From positions 248,001-312,000 of the forward strand of contig VUYV01000399.1 of assembly GCA_008711295.1 (NCBI GenBank): a stretch of 64,000 nt of DNA. Direction: 5' to 3'. The notes below the pieces were generated by a model. The model did no database searches, was not told the DNA's origin, and saw nothing but the letters and a program-made list of their open reading frames with translations. Made by a program: the position numbers and the translations under genes. Position 1 is the stretch's first letter. Each line of letters opens with the position of its first letter. Positions 1 to 10,741 of the stretch are shown one piece after another. Source of the stretch: Anarhynchus alexandrinus (lineage: Eukaryota > Chordata > Aves > Charadriiformes > Charadriidae).

Positions 1-1897
1 TTCCTTCTAGCATGGCATGACCTTACCCTCACCTGTTTCAGTGCACCTTACCCGTGGATTAAGGCTTCATATGAAAGCTGCACGGAGGCTGAATGTGAAT
101 GTTTCTTGAAGGTGAAGGAGGCAAACACCCCTGGTCAAAAAAACACGTTACATTACAATTTGTAATGTCACTGTCATTTTGGAAATGCAGCTGTGAAAAT
201 CCTATTTCGCTTCTTGGAGAAGCTCCTAACTTTCATTAGAATAATTTCCGTTGGTCTTTGATGCTAAAAATGGGGCAAAGATCAATTGATTATCACATCA
301 TAAAAACATGAAGTAGCAAAGATTTGAAGATTTAATGCAGTGTAAAATTAGCAATTTAAGGAATTTTTGAAGTACTTTGCCCTAAACAGAAACCTGTGGA
401 GAGATTTACACTTCCAGATCCCTTTCTAGAAGTTGCAAGTACTGTGGGGCAGGGATGACTAATGAACAAAAGGAATTAACAATGCAGAATTAACACAACT
501 GCTGTTTGGGTATGAGTATGACACTATTTACAGAGCCTGCACAGGAGAAAGGTTGATTAAAATTTATGTTACTGCATCTGAAAAGAAAACCGAAGAAAGT
601 TAGTGTCAGTACCTAGATGAGAGCGCTACTTCCATAAATGTACAAAGTATGAATGTTTATCTAGAGGTGTAAACCTCAGTGAAATGTGCAATACCTGAAA
701 TGGACTTCTGCAACTGATTTTCTCCATATTTTGGAATTTGTACCAAGAAATGTTGCTCGAAGTATACTGTGTGTTTTACTCAATATCTGTAAAAAAAAAA
801 ACCCATGAGACTCTGCAAAATGTTGTGTTTCTCTTAGTAATATTGTGTGGGGGTTTTTACTCATCAAGTTTTTCCCTGCTTTATTTTATGGTTATTGTTT
901 TATTTAGGATGTTTAAAACATACCTCTTTGATGCTTTCACAGATGTAAAACTTTGTTAGACCAGCTTTCTCTTTTTAGTGTAAGTAACATAAATGAGGTT
1001 TAGGATGAAACCCTGTAGTTCTGCGAGGTGAAGGATTTTTAACCTGAATGATTTTGGTGATGTAGTTGGTGTCACAGCTCTATGGCACATTGAGAAGGGA
1101 GTGAATCAGTGAAATAATAAGAAATGTCTGGATGCCATGCAGGTGTTCTGCTCTTGGGATCTGAGGTTATGCATCTACCTGCTTTATATCCTTATGTATT
1201 ATTCCTCCAAAAGATATGTAATTCTTCAGGAGCTCACCACTCCTACCTGAAAAAGCAGGGTCTGTCCTTCCCGATATTCCTGCCCTTGGAAGAATCCCTT
1301 CAGCCAAGCTGTCTTCTGAAATGTTCCTATACCCTTGCAGCCCTCCATAATTATGTCCTCAACGTAATGCTACTGCTACTTCCGCAGCAGCTGATGGGCA
1401 TTTCCAGACACCTGTCCCTCCCTTTCTTCTCTCGGCTAATGAGCCCAAGGCAGAGAAACCCAGCACAGCTAAAATCTGATGCTTCCCATCAGCTTGCCCT
1501 GTCTGTTCCCTGATTAATAGTTATGAACAGTAGGTGACTGCAGCTATTTTCCTTTGTTTTTTGAATTTATAAATCAGTAGGAATACAAATGCTTTACAGT
1601 CTTATTCTAGGGCTACAGGCTGCAGTGATCCTACCAAGGGTGACTTAAAAATTGAAGTAATTAAAATTGTGATTCTTCTGTTAAAATCTTCGAAGGATTC
1701 CATACCTGTCCTCCTGTCAAGGAGTCAGTTTTCACATGGGAGAATAATACTGATTTCATATCTAAAATTATCAAAACATTTTCTTCCTTCTTTTGTCTTC
1801 TAAACCCATGTATCATGTTTTGATCCAGGAAAAAAATTAGTTCATTTTAATACTGCAGAAATGCTAGTCTCGTTTCTTCTTCCTCTCCCTGTTTCAG

Positions 1898-1959
1898 ATT
1901 TAATTCTTGCATTAGAAAAGTTACCAACAAAGGATGAAGAAATGTTCCTAGCTATTAGT
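1898..1959 (+). other. Exon-like segment with very strong acceptor (62 nt)
   Basis: A pyrimidine run of about 30 bases (CTCGTTTCTTCTTCCTCTCC, then CTGTTTCAG) precedes the segment, and AGT|GTATGA offers a fair donor after it. One of three frames is open. It reads LIL followed by ALEKLPTKDEEMFLAIS, an acidic helix-like peptide, and ends in TGA only inside the putative intron. I do not recognise the peptide. Pseudo-exons of this quality are common in introns, so this is a hypothesis about a cryptic or alternative exon. There is no known gene to attach it to. Confidence 0.2.
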
Positions 1960-2577
1960 GTATGATGAGAATATTTCAAACATCACAATGATCAGCATCC
2001 TGTGGGAAATAATCTTATCTCTCTCTCATGTGATTTGATTAAAAAAAAGAGTTTAGAAAAAAGGTTTATTGCTGACTAAACATGGAGACTCATCTGACCT
2101 TTCTGCTTAAAATGTTATTTCAAATCAAATCTAACTATTAAAGAGCTATATTGTAGGTTATCAGTGTTTAAGAAATATTGGAGTATGCACTTGGTATCTT
2201 CCCACAGATCTCTCTCGGCTTATCTTCATTCTCTGTCTTCAAACCATCTGCTCCTTTCCTATGGTCATTGTTTTCCATATTAATTAGTACTGAGTGTCTG
2301 CTGACTAAATAAGGATTTAAAGACTTAATTCCTATGTGCCTAACTGTTTGGGGGGAAAAAAAAAAAGAAAATAGAAAAAAAAATAGCAATGCTGTTTGGA
2401 ATTTGCAATCATTAGTATAAAGCTGTGAGTGCACTTCTGGGTGTTTAGGCAGCTTGAATAATTTAGGGCCTTTATATATAGCTGACTTGTCTCATTTGAT
2501 TTATCTTCTTCACATGGGATTTTGTACTATTTCTGGGTACTTTATTATCACTATTGTCTCTCACATTCGTAATACAG

Positions 2578-2648
2578 ATAGACGCAGAGAGCACGAGCAA
2601 AGATTTGAGCGAGAGGGTAGCATCTGCTTACCATCAATTGATTTAGCA
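2578..2648 (+). other. Exon-like segment (71 nt) with GTAAGT donor
   Basis: The upstream sequence TGTCTCTCACATTCGTAATACAG is a moderate acceptor, and GCA|GTAAGTGG is a good donor core. The open frame reads RRREHEQRFEREGSICLPS, highly charged and unlike the hydrophobic or low-complexity chance frames nearby. Another acceptor-donor pair follows 96 bp later (2745-2792). No family is recognised. Confidence 0.15.
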
Positions 2649-2744
2649 GTAAGTGGTATGTAAGCACATTTAGCCTTTCCCATCAAATATGAAAATCAAG
2701 CTCTATGAGAGACTGGGACCTTACTTTTTCCTTTCACATTTCAG

Positions 2745-2792
2745 CCTGCTATTTTTCCAAGTTTTTCCAACTTTTCCAAATTAACAGGAAAG
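2745..2792 (+). other. Exon-like segment (48 nt, symmetric)
   Basis: The acceptor ACTTTTTCCTTTCACATTTCAG is strong and the donor AAAG|GTATAG is moderate. The length of 48 nt is a multiple of three, and frame 0 is open as PAIFPSFSNFSKLTGK. A second frame is also open, so frame openness is weak evidence at this length. Confidence 0.15.
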
Positions 2793-4828
2793 GTATAGCT
2801 CTATTTTAATATAAACCCTTCCTTGTGATCATTTTTCTCGAAAGTATTTTGCTCCTCACATCAGAAATCCTTTGTGAAAACAAAAAGGCAGCCTTTGGGT
2901 TTTGTGAAAACTTTTCACCTCGTCTGTCCTGTGAAAATTATTAGCCACTTCTCTGCAGAAACCTGTCTCTTATTTGGAGAGAAGCTGCTATGTTGATTCT
3001 AACAACAGCTAACACATACTAGTAGGCTGTGTTGCCCTTGAAGGTGCTGGTGTAGAAGGATCGGGCTCTTGTAACAGATACTGAAGGATGTAGACCTGAT
3101 GTAGTAGGGCCAAGAGAGTTGTCCCGGATTCAAACCAGGAATTTGATTGTTTCCAGTTTTCATGGTTTTTAGTCCATTGCGTTCTTTCGTGATTCCAATA
3201 AAACTTGCTGTACGTGCATGCTTTCACTGTATACTTCAGGGCTGTCAAAGATTCAGCGTTAGAAAGCTGTTGGTGGTTTCTCCAGGACATAGAGTACCTT
3301 GCTGCAGTTTTGTTGCAGAGTTGTGATTGTTTTTTTTCCTCTGTATTTGCTGAGATTTCCCTAAAATGTGCAAGATGGTCATTAGGACAAGTAGTGCTCT
3401 GGTGAACCATTTGCACCTTTTCCTTCAGTTACCTACAAAATATCCTAGAGGGTTCTTGCTCTCTGTTTCTTTGTAACTCTCACAACTGCCTTTCTCGCTT
3501 GGCGAGGTATTTTTGTGAAAGAAATGCTCTCTGTGGTGATGGGCTGGGGTTTGACTCTGCTATTATTTGTCCGATAGATCCCATCAAAGGGGTGAGTAGT
3601 TTGACTGCAGAATGGTGCGTACTGAGAACACGCAAAATTAAAAGTCGTACCGTGCAAACCTGGAAAACTCAGTCTTTATTCTGCCTGGTTGTGTACATAC
3701 CCAGTGAAGAACAAAAAGGAAGTTATTTCATGAATTATTTGAGTGAGGAGGCACAAGTCAGTTTTAGCACTTATATCTACTTTATCATTCTATCCCATGC
3801 TTTTGTAGACGATATTTTATTATCTGCACTATTATGTTGTATCCAAAATGCAAATGAAGGCATATATGGTTAACTATTGAAAGAAAGTTTCAGCCTACTT
3901 CTTTTGATACCTAATAGATTTTGAAAGTGTGTTGTGTATCAATACAAAAGCATACATTTGGAAGAGTGCTTGTGGGGACCAATCTTGAAAACGGCTGTAT
4001 TTGAAATATTATAATTAAACAATGTGCTTTGATTTCAATAGCATGTAGTTGCTAAATGTTCCTCTTTAAAACCCAAGTTCTTCCATTCACTTACAATTGC
4101 TAGTTTTCAGTGACAAAGCGATCATCGTGATTGTAATTAAATATTTATCACACAGTTCTCTTTTTTGTCATTTGGATGTTACAAGGCAGGCAAAGATATA
4201 CTTTAAAGGCTGAGTAGTAAGCTATATTATGATAGTATATCAGGCAAATGAGTGTTTGATGGGCTGTGTTAATGTGAGCTAAAAATAAAATCCCATCTGT
4301 TCACCTTTCAAACTGCATCAAGACACTGCATATGGGTTGCGGAATAATTTAATGAAACGCAAATGAAAATATGTTTATTTCCATCTTGCCGAAACAAGTG
4401 AAACAGGCAACTTGTTAGTAAAGATGTTTTAACAAGCAAGGAATTGTGTGCTTATGGTTTTTCTGGAATACAGTAGCACTGCATTCATTTAAGAGCATAA
4501 ATGAATAGATATAGAAACAGAGATACTCACTGAAGACACTGTCTCTAATGATCATATAAAGCTCAAAATCTTGATTACTGGTGCCCAGAGTTTGAATTAT
4601 TGGAACAATTAAGGATGTGCTCCATTAGCATCAGTCCTGCAGAATGCATTGCGTATCGTGATCTTCAGAAATACTATTTTTCAATGCTCATTTTTCTTAT
4701 AATTTAATGAGTTTAATTTATTGGTGGACTATGGAGAAATTTTAGAGCCACATGCTGATTTACCCAAGCTAATGATCTGTTCCATAAAAATAAGCTGTTT
4801 CAAGGTATGATGTATGCTTTGTATCATG

Positions 4829-4900
4829 GCTAGGTGCTATACAATGAGGAGGAGATAAAGGGAGGCACCACTGTCTCCAAGATGTCAATGGCGGTGTAAG
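4829..4900. repeat. Possible ancient interspersed repeat fragment
   Basis: GGCTAGGTGCTATACAATGA followed by a purine-rich stretch and CACCACTGTCTCC resembles the amniote repeat end with CTAGGTGCTGTACAAA followed by CAGTCCCTGCCCC. It is heavily diverged and I cannot name the family with confidence. Confidence 0.25.
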
Positions 4901-5004
4901 TTGAAGCTACTGGAGCAACAAAAATTTCTGTGTGCTCGGGATTTTTCAGCGCGCTGGCTATTATTTTAATACTTTTAGTGGAATGATTTTTTTCACTTTT
5001 TCAG

Positions 5005-5098
5005 ATAATTGTATCTTCGACGTTGACATAGTTGCATTCATCCTGCTGCTCCGTTGTGCAACAATCACGTGAAAGGTTTCGCCTCTCGCTTTTACCAG
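5005..5098 (+). other. CpG-containing element with splice-like ends and C/EBP plus E-box motifs
   Basis: The 94-nt segment follows TTTTTTTCACTTTTTCAG and ends TTTTACCAG|GTATTT, so it resembles an exon. All three frames are stopped, so it cannot be an internal coding exon. It has about five CpG in under 100 bp (TCGACG, CCG, ACG, TCG, TCG), unusual here. It also contains TTGTGCAAC (a C/EBP-type site) and CACGTG (a perfect E-box) 6 bp apart. It could be a small enhancer or a non-coding exon. Confidence 0.25.
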
Positions 5099-5722
5099 GT
5101 ATTTCCTATTGGTTCTCCTTTATCTTTGGCCAAATCCTCAACCATTTCTAGTGAGTTCAAATCACAGATCTCCTTCTTTTGCTGGTTTTCTAAAACAGAA
5201 TTAAGATACTATGTAGTCTGTTAACTGCTATTGAAGGGTGCAAGATGATTTGGGTTATTTTTGAAACAGCTGTATGACCTAATCCTGAAATAAGGAGTTA
5301 ACTTGCTGTATGTAGGTCTCTTACAGATGAGGAAAGACTTAGCAAGGCAGGGTCAGGTGTGAAGAGTTCATCTAGTTACTGGAAAAGAGAAAAAGGAAAA
5401 CATGAAGTGTCAGGAAGAGAAAAGCTTGGAAGAGAAAATGGCTTCTCTTCAGTAAGACGTGCCTTATGGTTCAGGCTACGGAGGCACATCTTGTTACATC
5501 CAGCTCCAAGATGGGGGAAAAAAATCCCGCTTTTCTTATTGGAAGAAAAACCTGGATGTGAGTTTATAGCACACTTCAACAGGGTCCCAGGAGAGCAGGG
5601 CTTGTAAGTATACTGTAGGCTGTACAATTCCATACGCTCTCTCTTGACTTCAACTTAGTGGTTGCTGTCAAGAATATTTTTTTTAAAAAAAAGGTATGCC
5701 GAACACACAAGTCAGAAAGAGG

Positions 5723-5761
5723 GTGTGTGTGCGTGTATGTGTGTGTATATATATATATATA
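5723..5761. repeat. Compound dinucleotide microsatellite (TG)n(TA)n
   Basis: A TG tract interrupted by C and A runs into eight or so TA units. Alternating purine-pyrimidine sequence of this kind is prone to length variation and may adopt Z-DNA (TG part) or cruciform (TA part) structures. Confidence 0.95.
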
Positions 5762-7510
5762 ATTCATAGCGTTTGCTTTCGTTAAACAGATTGGATTCCC
5801 AAATAGCTGAGATGTGTTACAACAGCTCTGAAAATGAAAGCCACTTGCAAAAGCCTTATGTTAGAGGGGAAAAAACTGTCTGACTTGTCATCTTTTCCAG
5901 GTCCCCAAAACCTCAGAAGCTGGTTGACAGGAAATGTTGAGCAATTGCTTTCTATCAGTCTTCAATGTAAATGTTTTTTCTTTTTTCTTTCCTTTTTAAA
6001 AAATGACTTATCCAGGCATTATTTTTAGGTGTGTGGAGGTATGTAAAAATATGATGGAAAGTACCTAGTTTTTTCAGCCTGAAAAAAAGATCTTATTTAA
6101 AACAATTTTTTTGAAAATCAAAGTATTTTCTTGGAAATTTTTGAAGAAAAGAAAAACCTTGAATTTATGTGAAAAATAGTAATGCTTTATTCTTTGACTT
6201 CTGTACAACTCTAGTTTTATGAAAACTTAGTGATGAAAGATCTCAGAAGAAATAACAAATTTGTTTTTCAACCAGCTCTTGTTAAATCATAGTAGTGTAT
6301 TTTGCTGTGTACTTGCCTTTCCTAAGACAGATACCATGTGCATAAGTAGGCAGAGTAATTTACATACATTACTAATTTCTGTCTTCTGCTCTTGAAAAGG
6401 TTATAAAAATAATCAAAGTACGTTAATAGCTAGAATCCTAAGCTTGTAATATGAATAGATAAAAAGTAAGAGCACTTATGTAGTTACCACATGTGCAAAC
6501 ATGAAATGACAGTCAAATCCTCCTCATGTGAAATCACTGTTGTTTTTAATTTATTTATTTTTATTATTTTTAATTCCTTATCTTATTTGTGCTTACCTGA
6601 TTAATGCAGTAATTTTCCATTATCTGTGGTTACACAGTGCTTAGAATACATTTTGTTTGCAGACTTCTTGATTCTCCTCTGTTGAAAACCAAGAAGTAAG
6701 GGCCAATAAAAATATTACTGAAATTCTCCATAAAGTATGCCTACACAAGAAATTGGGAACCATTTCTCATTGTGTCTTTACTGTTGTATCTTTCCATAAT
6801 GGAGCTTCAGAAAAACCAGCTTATGTGTCTTGACATGACGGACTAGTCGTTAGCAATACCATCAACTTTTATCGCATTCCTTCTTGAGGTTTACAGAGAA
6901 ATTTAGTCAGATATGAGCCTCAAACTTTTGTTACAGATTGTTAGTTGTTTAGTATTCTTTAAAGGTTTTCAGATGCCAATACAGATTGCCACCAGAAAAC
7001 ACCGAGCATTTCAAGTTTTGAAAGTCAGTCTGCCAAGATTTAATTATGTGTGTAAGTAAATCTACCCCTGCTGGAAGTATTGCATTGCTGCCTAGTGGGG
7101 GATGGAAAGAACAGCCCGTGAGAGGTTCATGTCTTATAGCCTCTTCTGTGTTGATACTGGAAGTCATAGTATTGGTATGGTTTCTTTTTGGAAAGGGTTT
7201 TATTTGCTGTGATCCTGGTCACTTTTATGCCACAGTATACAAACCACTAAATCACTACTGGCCTTGGAATCTACTGCCTTATTCTTTTATAGATTTAAAC
7301 TAGGCAGGGCAAGGCAATCCAAAGATGTTGATGTGACCAAAGTGTATTAAAGCTGGTATTCTCCTGTAATGATCGATGTAATGCACAATTCAGTGTTTGT
7401 GTTATTTATCATTTGCTTTACATACTAAATTTTAGTTAATTTTTCTCCTAATAAAAAGCTGAAGCTTCCTCTTAAGTTTCCTTTCCTCTTTTTTCTCTTC
7501 TTTTCCACAG

Positions 7511-7600
7511 ATAACCTGTTAAGAAAACTTAATGAATGAAGTCTATCCAGCATTTGTTTTCCTTTCTCCATTGTTCTGAAGAGGTACAATATTAGATTAG
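7511..7600 (+). other. Non-coding exon-like segment after a very long polypyrimidine tract
   Basis: A pyrimidine tract of more than 30 bases (TTTCCTTTCCTCTTTTTTCT then CTTCTTTTCCACAG) forms one of the best acceptors in the window. Donor options are GAG|GTACAA at 7583 and TAG|GTATGC at 7600. All three frames contain stops, so it could only be UTR, lncRNA or decoy sequence. Confidence 0.15.
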
Positions 7601-8880
7601 GTATGCATACTGTTCCAAGCACTTATTAGGATTTTTGACATCAGAAAGGTTTTTAATTTTTCACTTACAAGTTGAGGAAACAGTCTTACCTTAAAGATTT
7701 GTTTTCTTCTGAAGATATATCCAGGAAGAATCTTTACTCTCCTGACACTGATTTGTTCTCCTTTTACCTTCTCTTCGCAACCTCAAGGTTAGAAAGATAA
7801 TTCTCTTAATGATTTTTTCAGATCTAGGTCAATTTCCTCTTCATTTTACTTTTCGATACTGCTTGTTCTCATCTGTGTTTCTTGACCTCTCAGGGGCTGT
7901 ATGCTGAGCTTTCCTTGCCGCTACTGATGCTCGTTAATGTGGTGGACTGAATGTATGCAGAATGAAATAGGCACTAATAGGTGTGTTAGAGTCCCAGAGG
8001 TCTTGCTGCTGTCAGGCTGCTCCCCCTCTCTTGTGCAGAAGGCACCTTCTCTGCACTGTTACTTGCTTTCCTTCCCCTGAAACAACCAGACTGCAAAATC
8101 ATGAGAAAAATACACGACAGCATGGTTGAACATTCCGTAAGTTCCTTCCTTTAGCTATCATGCATATTAATAAAATTAGCTGAAAATAGGGAATAAGTTG
8201 TTCTGAAACTGAACTGCCTTAATTTCCTTTTACATACTTGAACAATTTGTTTCCATTAAAATACTGAATCTGGTGATATATATTTATCTTTGCTCAAAAT
8301 TTATTGAGAGCTTCAGCCTATTAATAACAGCGGGCATTTGTTAACATCTGAGTAATGTGATACAAGTTGGCACTTTGTTTCCTGTCCTGCATTCACTTCT
8401 CACCCCAGGAGTCAGTTTTTCAGGACTGGTAACGAGCTGTCATTGCAGTTGATCACTGCACTACAATGGACTATGAAAAATTTAACTGGAAGTTTATGGG
8501 ATGTATGCACAGATTTTTTGTTGTGCAGCATTAACTGCACCTCTAAGCATTTTAGTTTAAAGGTAGCTCTGTTTTTTTTTAATGTGAAACCTTCAACAGA
8601 AGAATCTGCAATCTATATATTAAAGTAGTGGATTAAGGAAATCAGTTGCTATTGAAGGAAATACTGAAAGCTCTTTCAAAATGGCCAGCAGAGCTTGGTG
8701 CTGTGTTGTATCCTTAATTAGTAAATATAAGTTCTAAAGACGACTAATTCAGGGATAATCAGTAATGATTAAAGATGTGAAAATAAAATGTCTCTAGGAG
8801 TCTTCCAAGGCAAAATGAAAAAAAGTGATTTTATTCATACTTGTCACCAGACAGTAGTTTGTGTCCATTCATAGATGCAG

Positions 8881-8951
8881 GTGGATATAGACTGTCTTGG
8901 GATATTCTGTCCTGGGAGCAAGGATCAATACAAAGCTTGGCCCAGTCTCAG
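8881..8951 (+). other. Exon-like segment (71 nt) with GTGAGT donor
   Basis: TCAG|GTGAGTGT is a strong donor. The acceptor TTTGTGTCCATTCATAGATGCAG is moderate, and an alternative acceptor lies at 8850. Two frames are open, one reading VDIDCLGIFCPGSKDQYKAW. No family is recognised. Confidence 0.12.
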
Positions 8952-10554
8952 GTGAGTGTCACAACTACAAGAGCAGCTCATGCTTCCGCTGATGCTCTTT
9001 TTTAGACTTTAAGATTTCTAAACTCATCGGTAGGTAGATGAACAGTGTTCCACTTGCATTGACAATAAAAGTGTAAAAAGTGAAATAATGGTCTAATTCA
9101 TTGTCCCCATATAGCTTGGCAAATCTCTGGTTTGATACTATGGTAGTGCAGATCCATGTCCTGTGTGAATTTACATCTAGGGAATCTTTGTTCTTTGCAC
9201 GTAAGTATGATGACTGAGCACTGCGATGCAGAATGAGTTATTTTGTTTTTCTTATGATACCTGCCTTAGGAAGTGTACAGTTTGGAGTAGGCATCTTAAA
9301 TCAAACACTTATGAAACCTTGTTATTCTATGAATGGATCCTTTCCTAATTTATTACATGTCATCTAGACTTTATAGAACATAAACATTAACTTACTGAAA
9401 AAATGTGCACGCAAATGTTATGCCCATTTGTCTTCTAGAAGGCAATTAATGTCTCTCTTCCTCTGGTGCCAGGTAGCCCACTGGGACATAAAAGCAATTA
9501 ATACCTTGGAAGCATTATCTCATGGAATCTCATGTTTATTTTATTTAAGTTAAAACATTTCTACTACAGGTCAAAAAACACCAGGCTAAGATTTGTGTTC
9601 CCTGGAGATAATTCAGGTGCTTTAACAGAATCTGTCTGCATTCCTCCCTGAGGATAGGTTGGTACTGCTGCTGTATGCAGTGACAGGGATTTTTGACAAC
9701 AATATCAATATGTCACAATGTGTGGCATTAGTGCAGGTTACCACATTTCCTTCTCGATTCCTTAAAATGTTTCTTGGATAGTGTGCTCTCAAAAGAGCTA
9801 GGCTTCTCCAAGTGCTGAAGCTATGTACTAGAGAATCCTATTAAGTAATTTTATTCTTCAGATTGTTGTGTACAAAAAGAGGGCTTTTGGTCCATTTTTA
9901 AGGGACAATAAAGAGTAAATAGTCTGGGTAACAATATTCCAACCCATATGCTCTTCTGTATGAGTCTCTGGTCGCACTTAACTCATTGCTTTGGTCTGCT
10001 ACTACCATTTGTGATTCAGTAGAAAATACTCTACTGGAAAGAAAAAGTGTTTATGTACCCCTGTCGTTGTGGTATGGAGGGAAAAGTAAGTAAATGCTCC
10101 TGTTCTGTGTGCATAAAAAGGCAGTAAGATCTCTACTGACAAACTAGAAATGTAAAAATTCTGCTTGAGAATAAAAATATTATTGCGTATCTATCTGAAA
10201 GGTCATTTTTAGAGCTCTCTTTCATTGTAGGTACCTTATGGATGCACCACAATTTCCGGCGTAGGATGGTAGGTGTGCGTTGTGGTTGGAAATGCACAGC
10301 TGCTCACAAACTTGCCCTGCCGAACAAATACTCTGCCTGCAGCAAAATATGAGCAGCATGCCCCAGGCAATGTGGAGCCAGCTATTAGATTTCAGCGTGG
10401 CTTAGGAGTTGTCTAAATACAATCCCTACTTCTGTTTGAAACAAGAGAGGAATAAGGGAACTATTTGGGGCACTTTAAGCCCTGGTGTAAAACTGCCAAA
10501 TTAATTTTGCATCTGACATATTACTTGTTAAGTGTCTGATCTATTCTGTCAACA

Positions 10555-10741
10555 GACTAAATTCTATTCTAATGCAAATGAAAACCAAATTAAGTTAGCC
10601 AAACACCAGAATCCTTCTACTTCTCTTATACCATGCTCTAGGAATGACTCTTGCAGGCTTAATAAAGGATTTGATTTACGTCAATGTTACTGTTGTAAAA
10701 TAAGAGCCTTTATTCATCCACAGCTTGACAATGTCTCATAG
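10555..10741 (+). other. Terminal-exon-like open frame (61 codons)
   Basis: After the acceptor-like GTCTGATCTATTCTGTCAACAG the frame stays open as TKFYSNANENQIKLAKHQN and ends about 60 codons later with QLDNVS and a stop. It is cysteine-bearing and polar (RQCYCCKIR). The frame also has an upstream ATG at 10532. No homology is recognised and no poly(A) signal stands immediately after the stop. AATAAAG occurs inside the frame. Confidence 0.12.

Larger units (their letters stand above)
1..5300. other. AT-rich non-genic sequence
   Basis: No gene or named repeat covers this stretch. Open frames of 124-135 codons at 1124-1513, 3009-3416 (minus) and 3499-3873 have no recognisable domain, poor splice context and no codon signal, and I treat them as chance. 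What stands out are the exon-like segments at 1898, 2578, 2745 and 5005 and a weak old repeat at 4829. Confidence 0.7.

Noticed and set aside
1124..1513. 129-codon open frame on the plus strand
   Set aside because: It has no recognisable domain, leucine/serine/proline-rich chance composition and no convincing splice or promoter context. A frame of this length is expected in 64 kb.
3009..3873. Overlapping frames of 135 codons (minus, 3009-3416) and 124 codons (plus, 3499-3873)
   Set aside because: No homology is recognised and a further open frame overlaps each on the opposite strand. They read as a local stop-poor stretch rather than genes.
5150..5170. GAGTTCAAATCAC resembling a tRNA B box
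   Set aside because: There is no A box at the right distance and no cloverleaf. No tRNA gene is present.
5321..5340. TTACAGATGAGGAAAG as a MIR-type SINE core
   Set aside because: The 15-base match is exact but neither flank continues the consensus convincingly. It may simply be chance.
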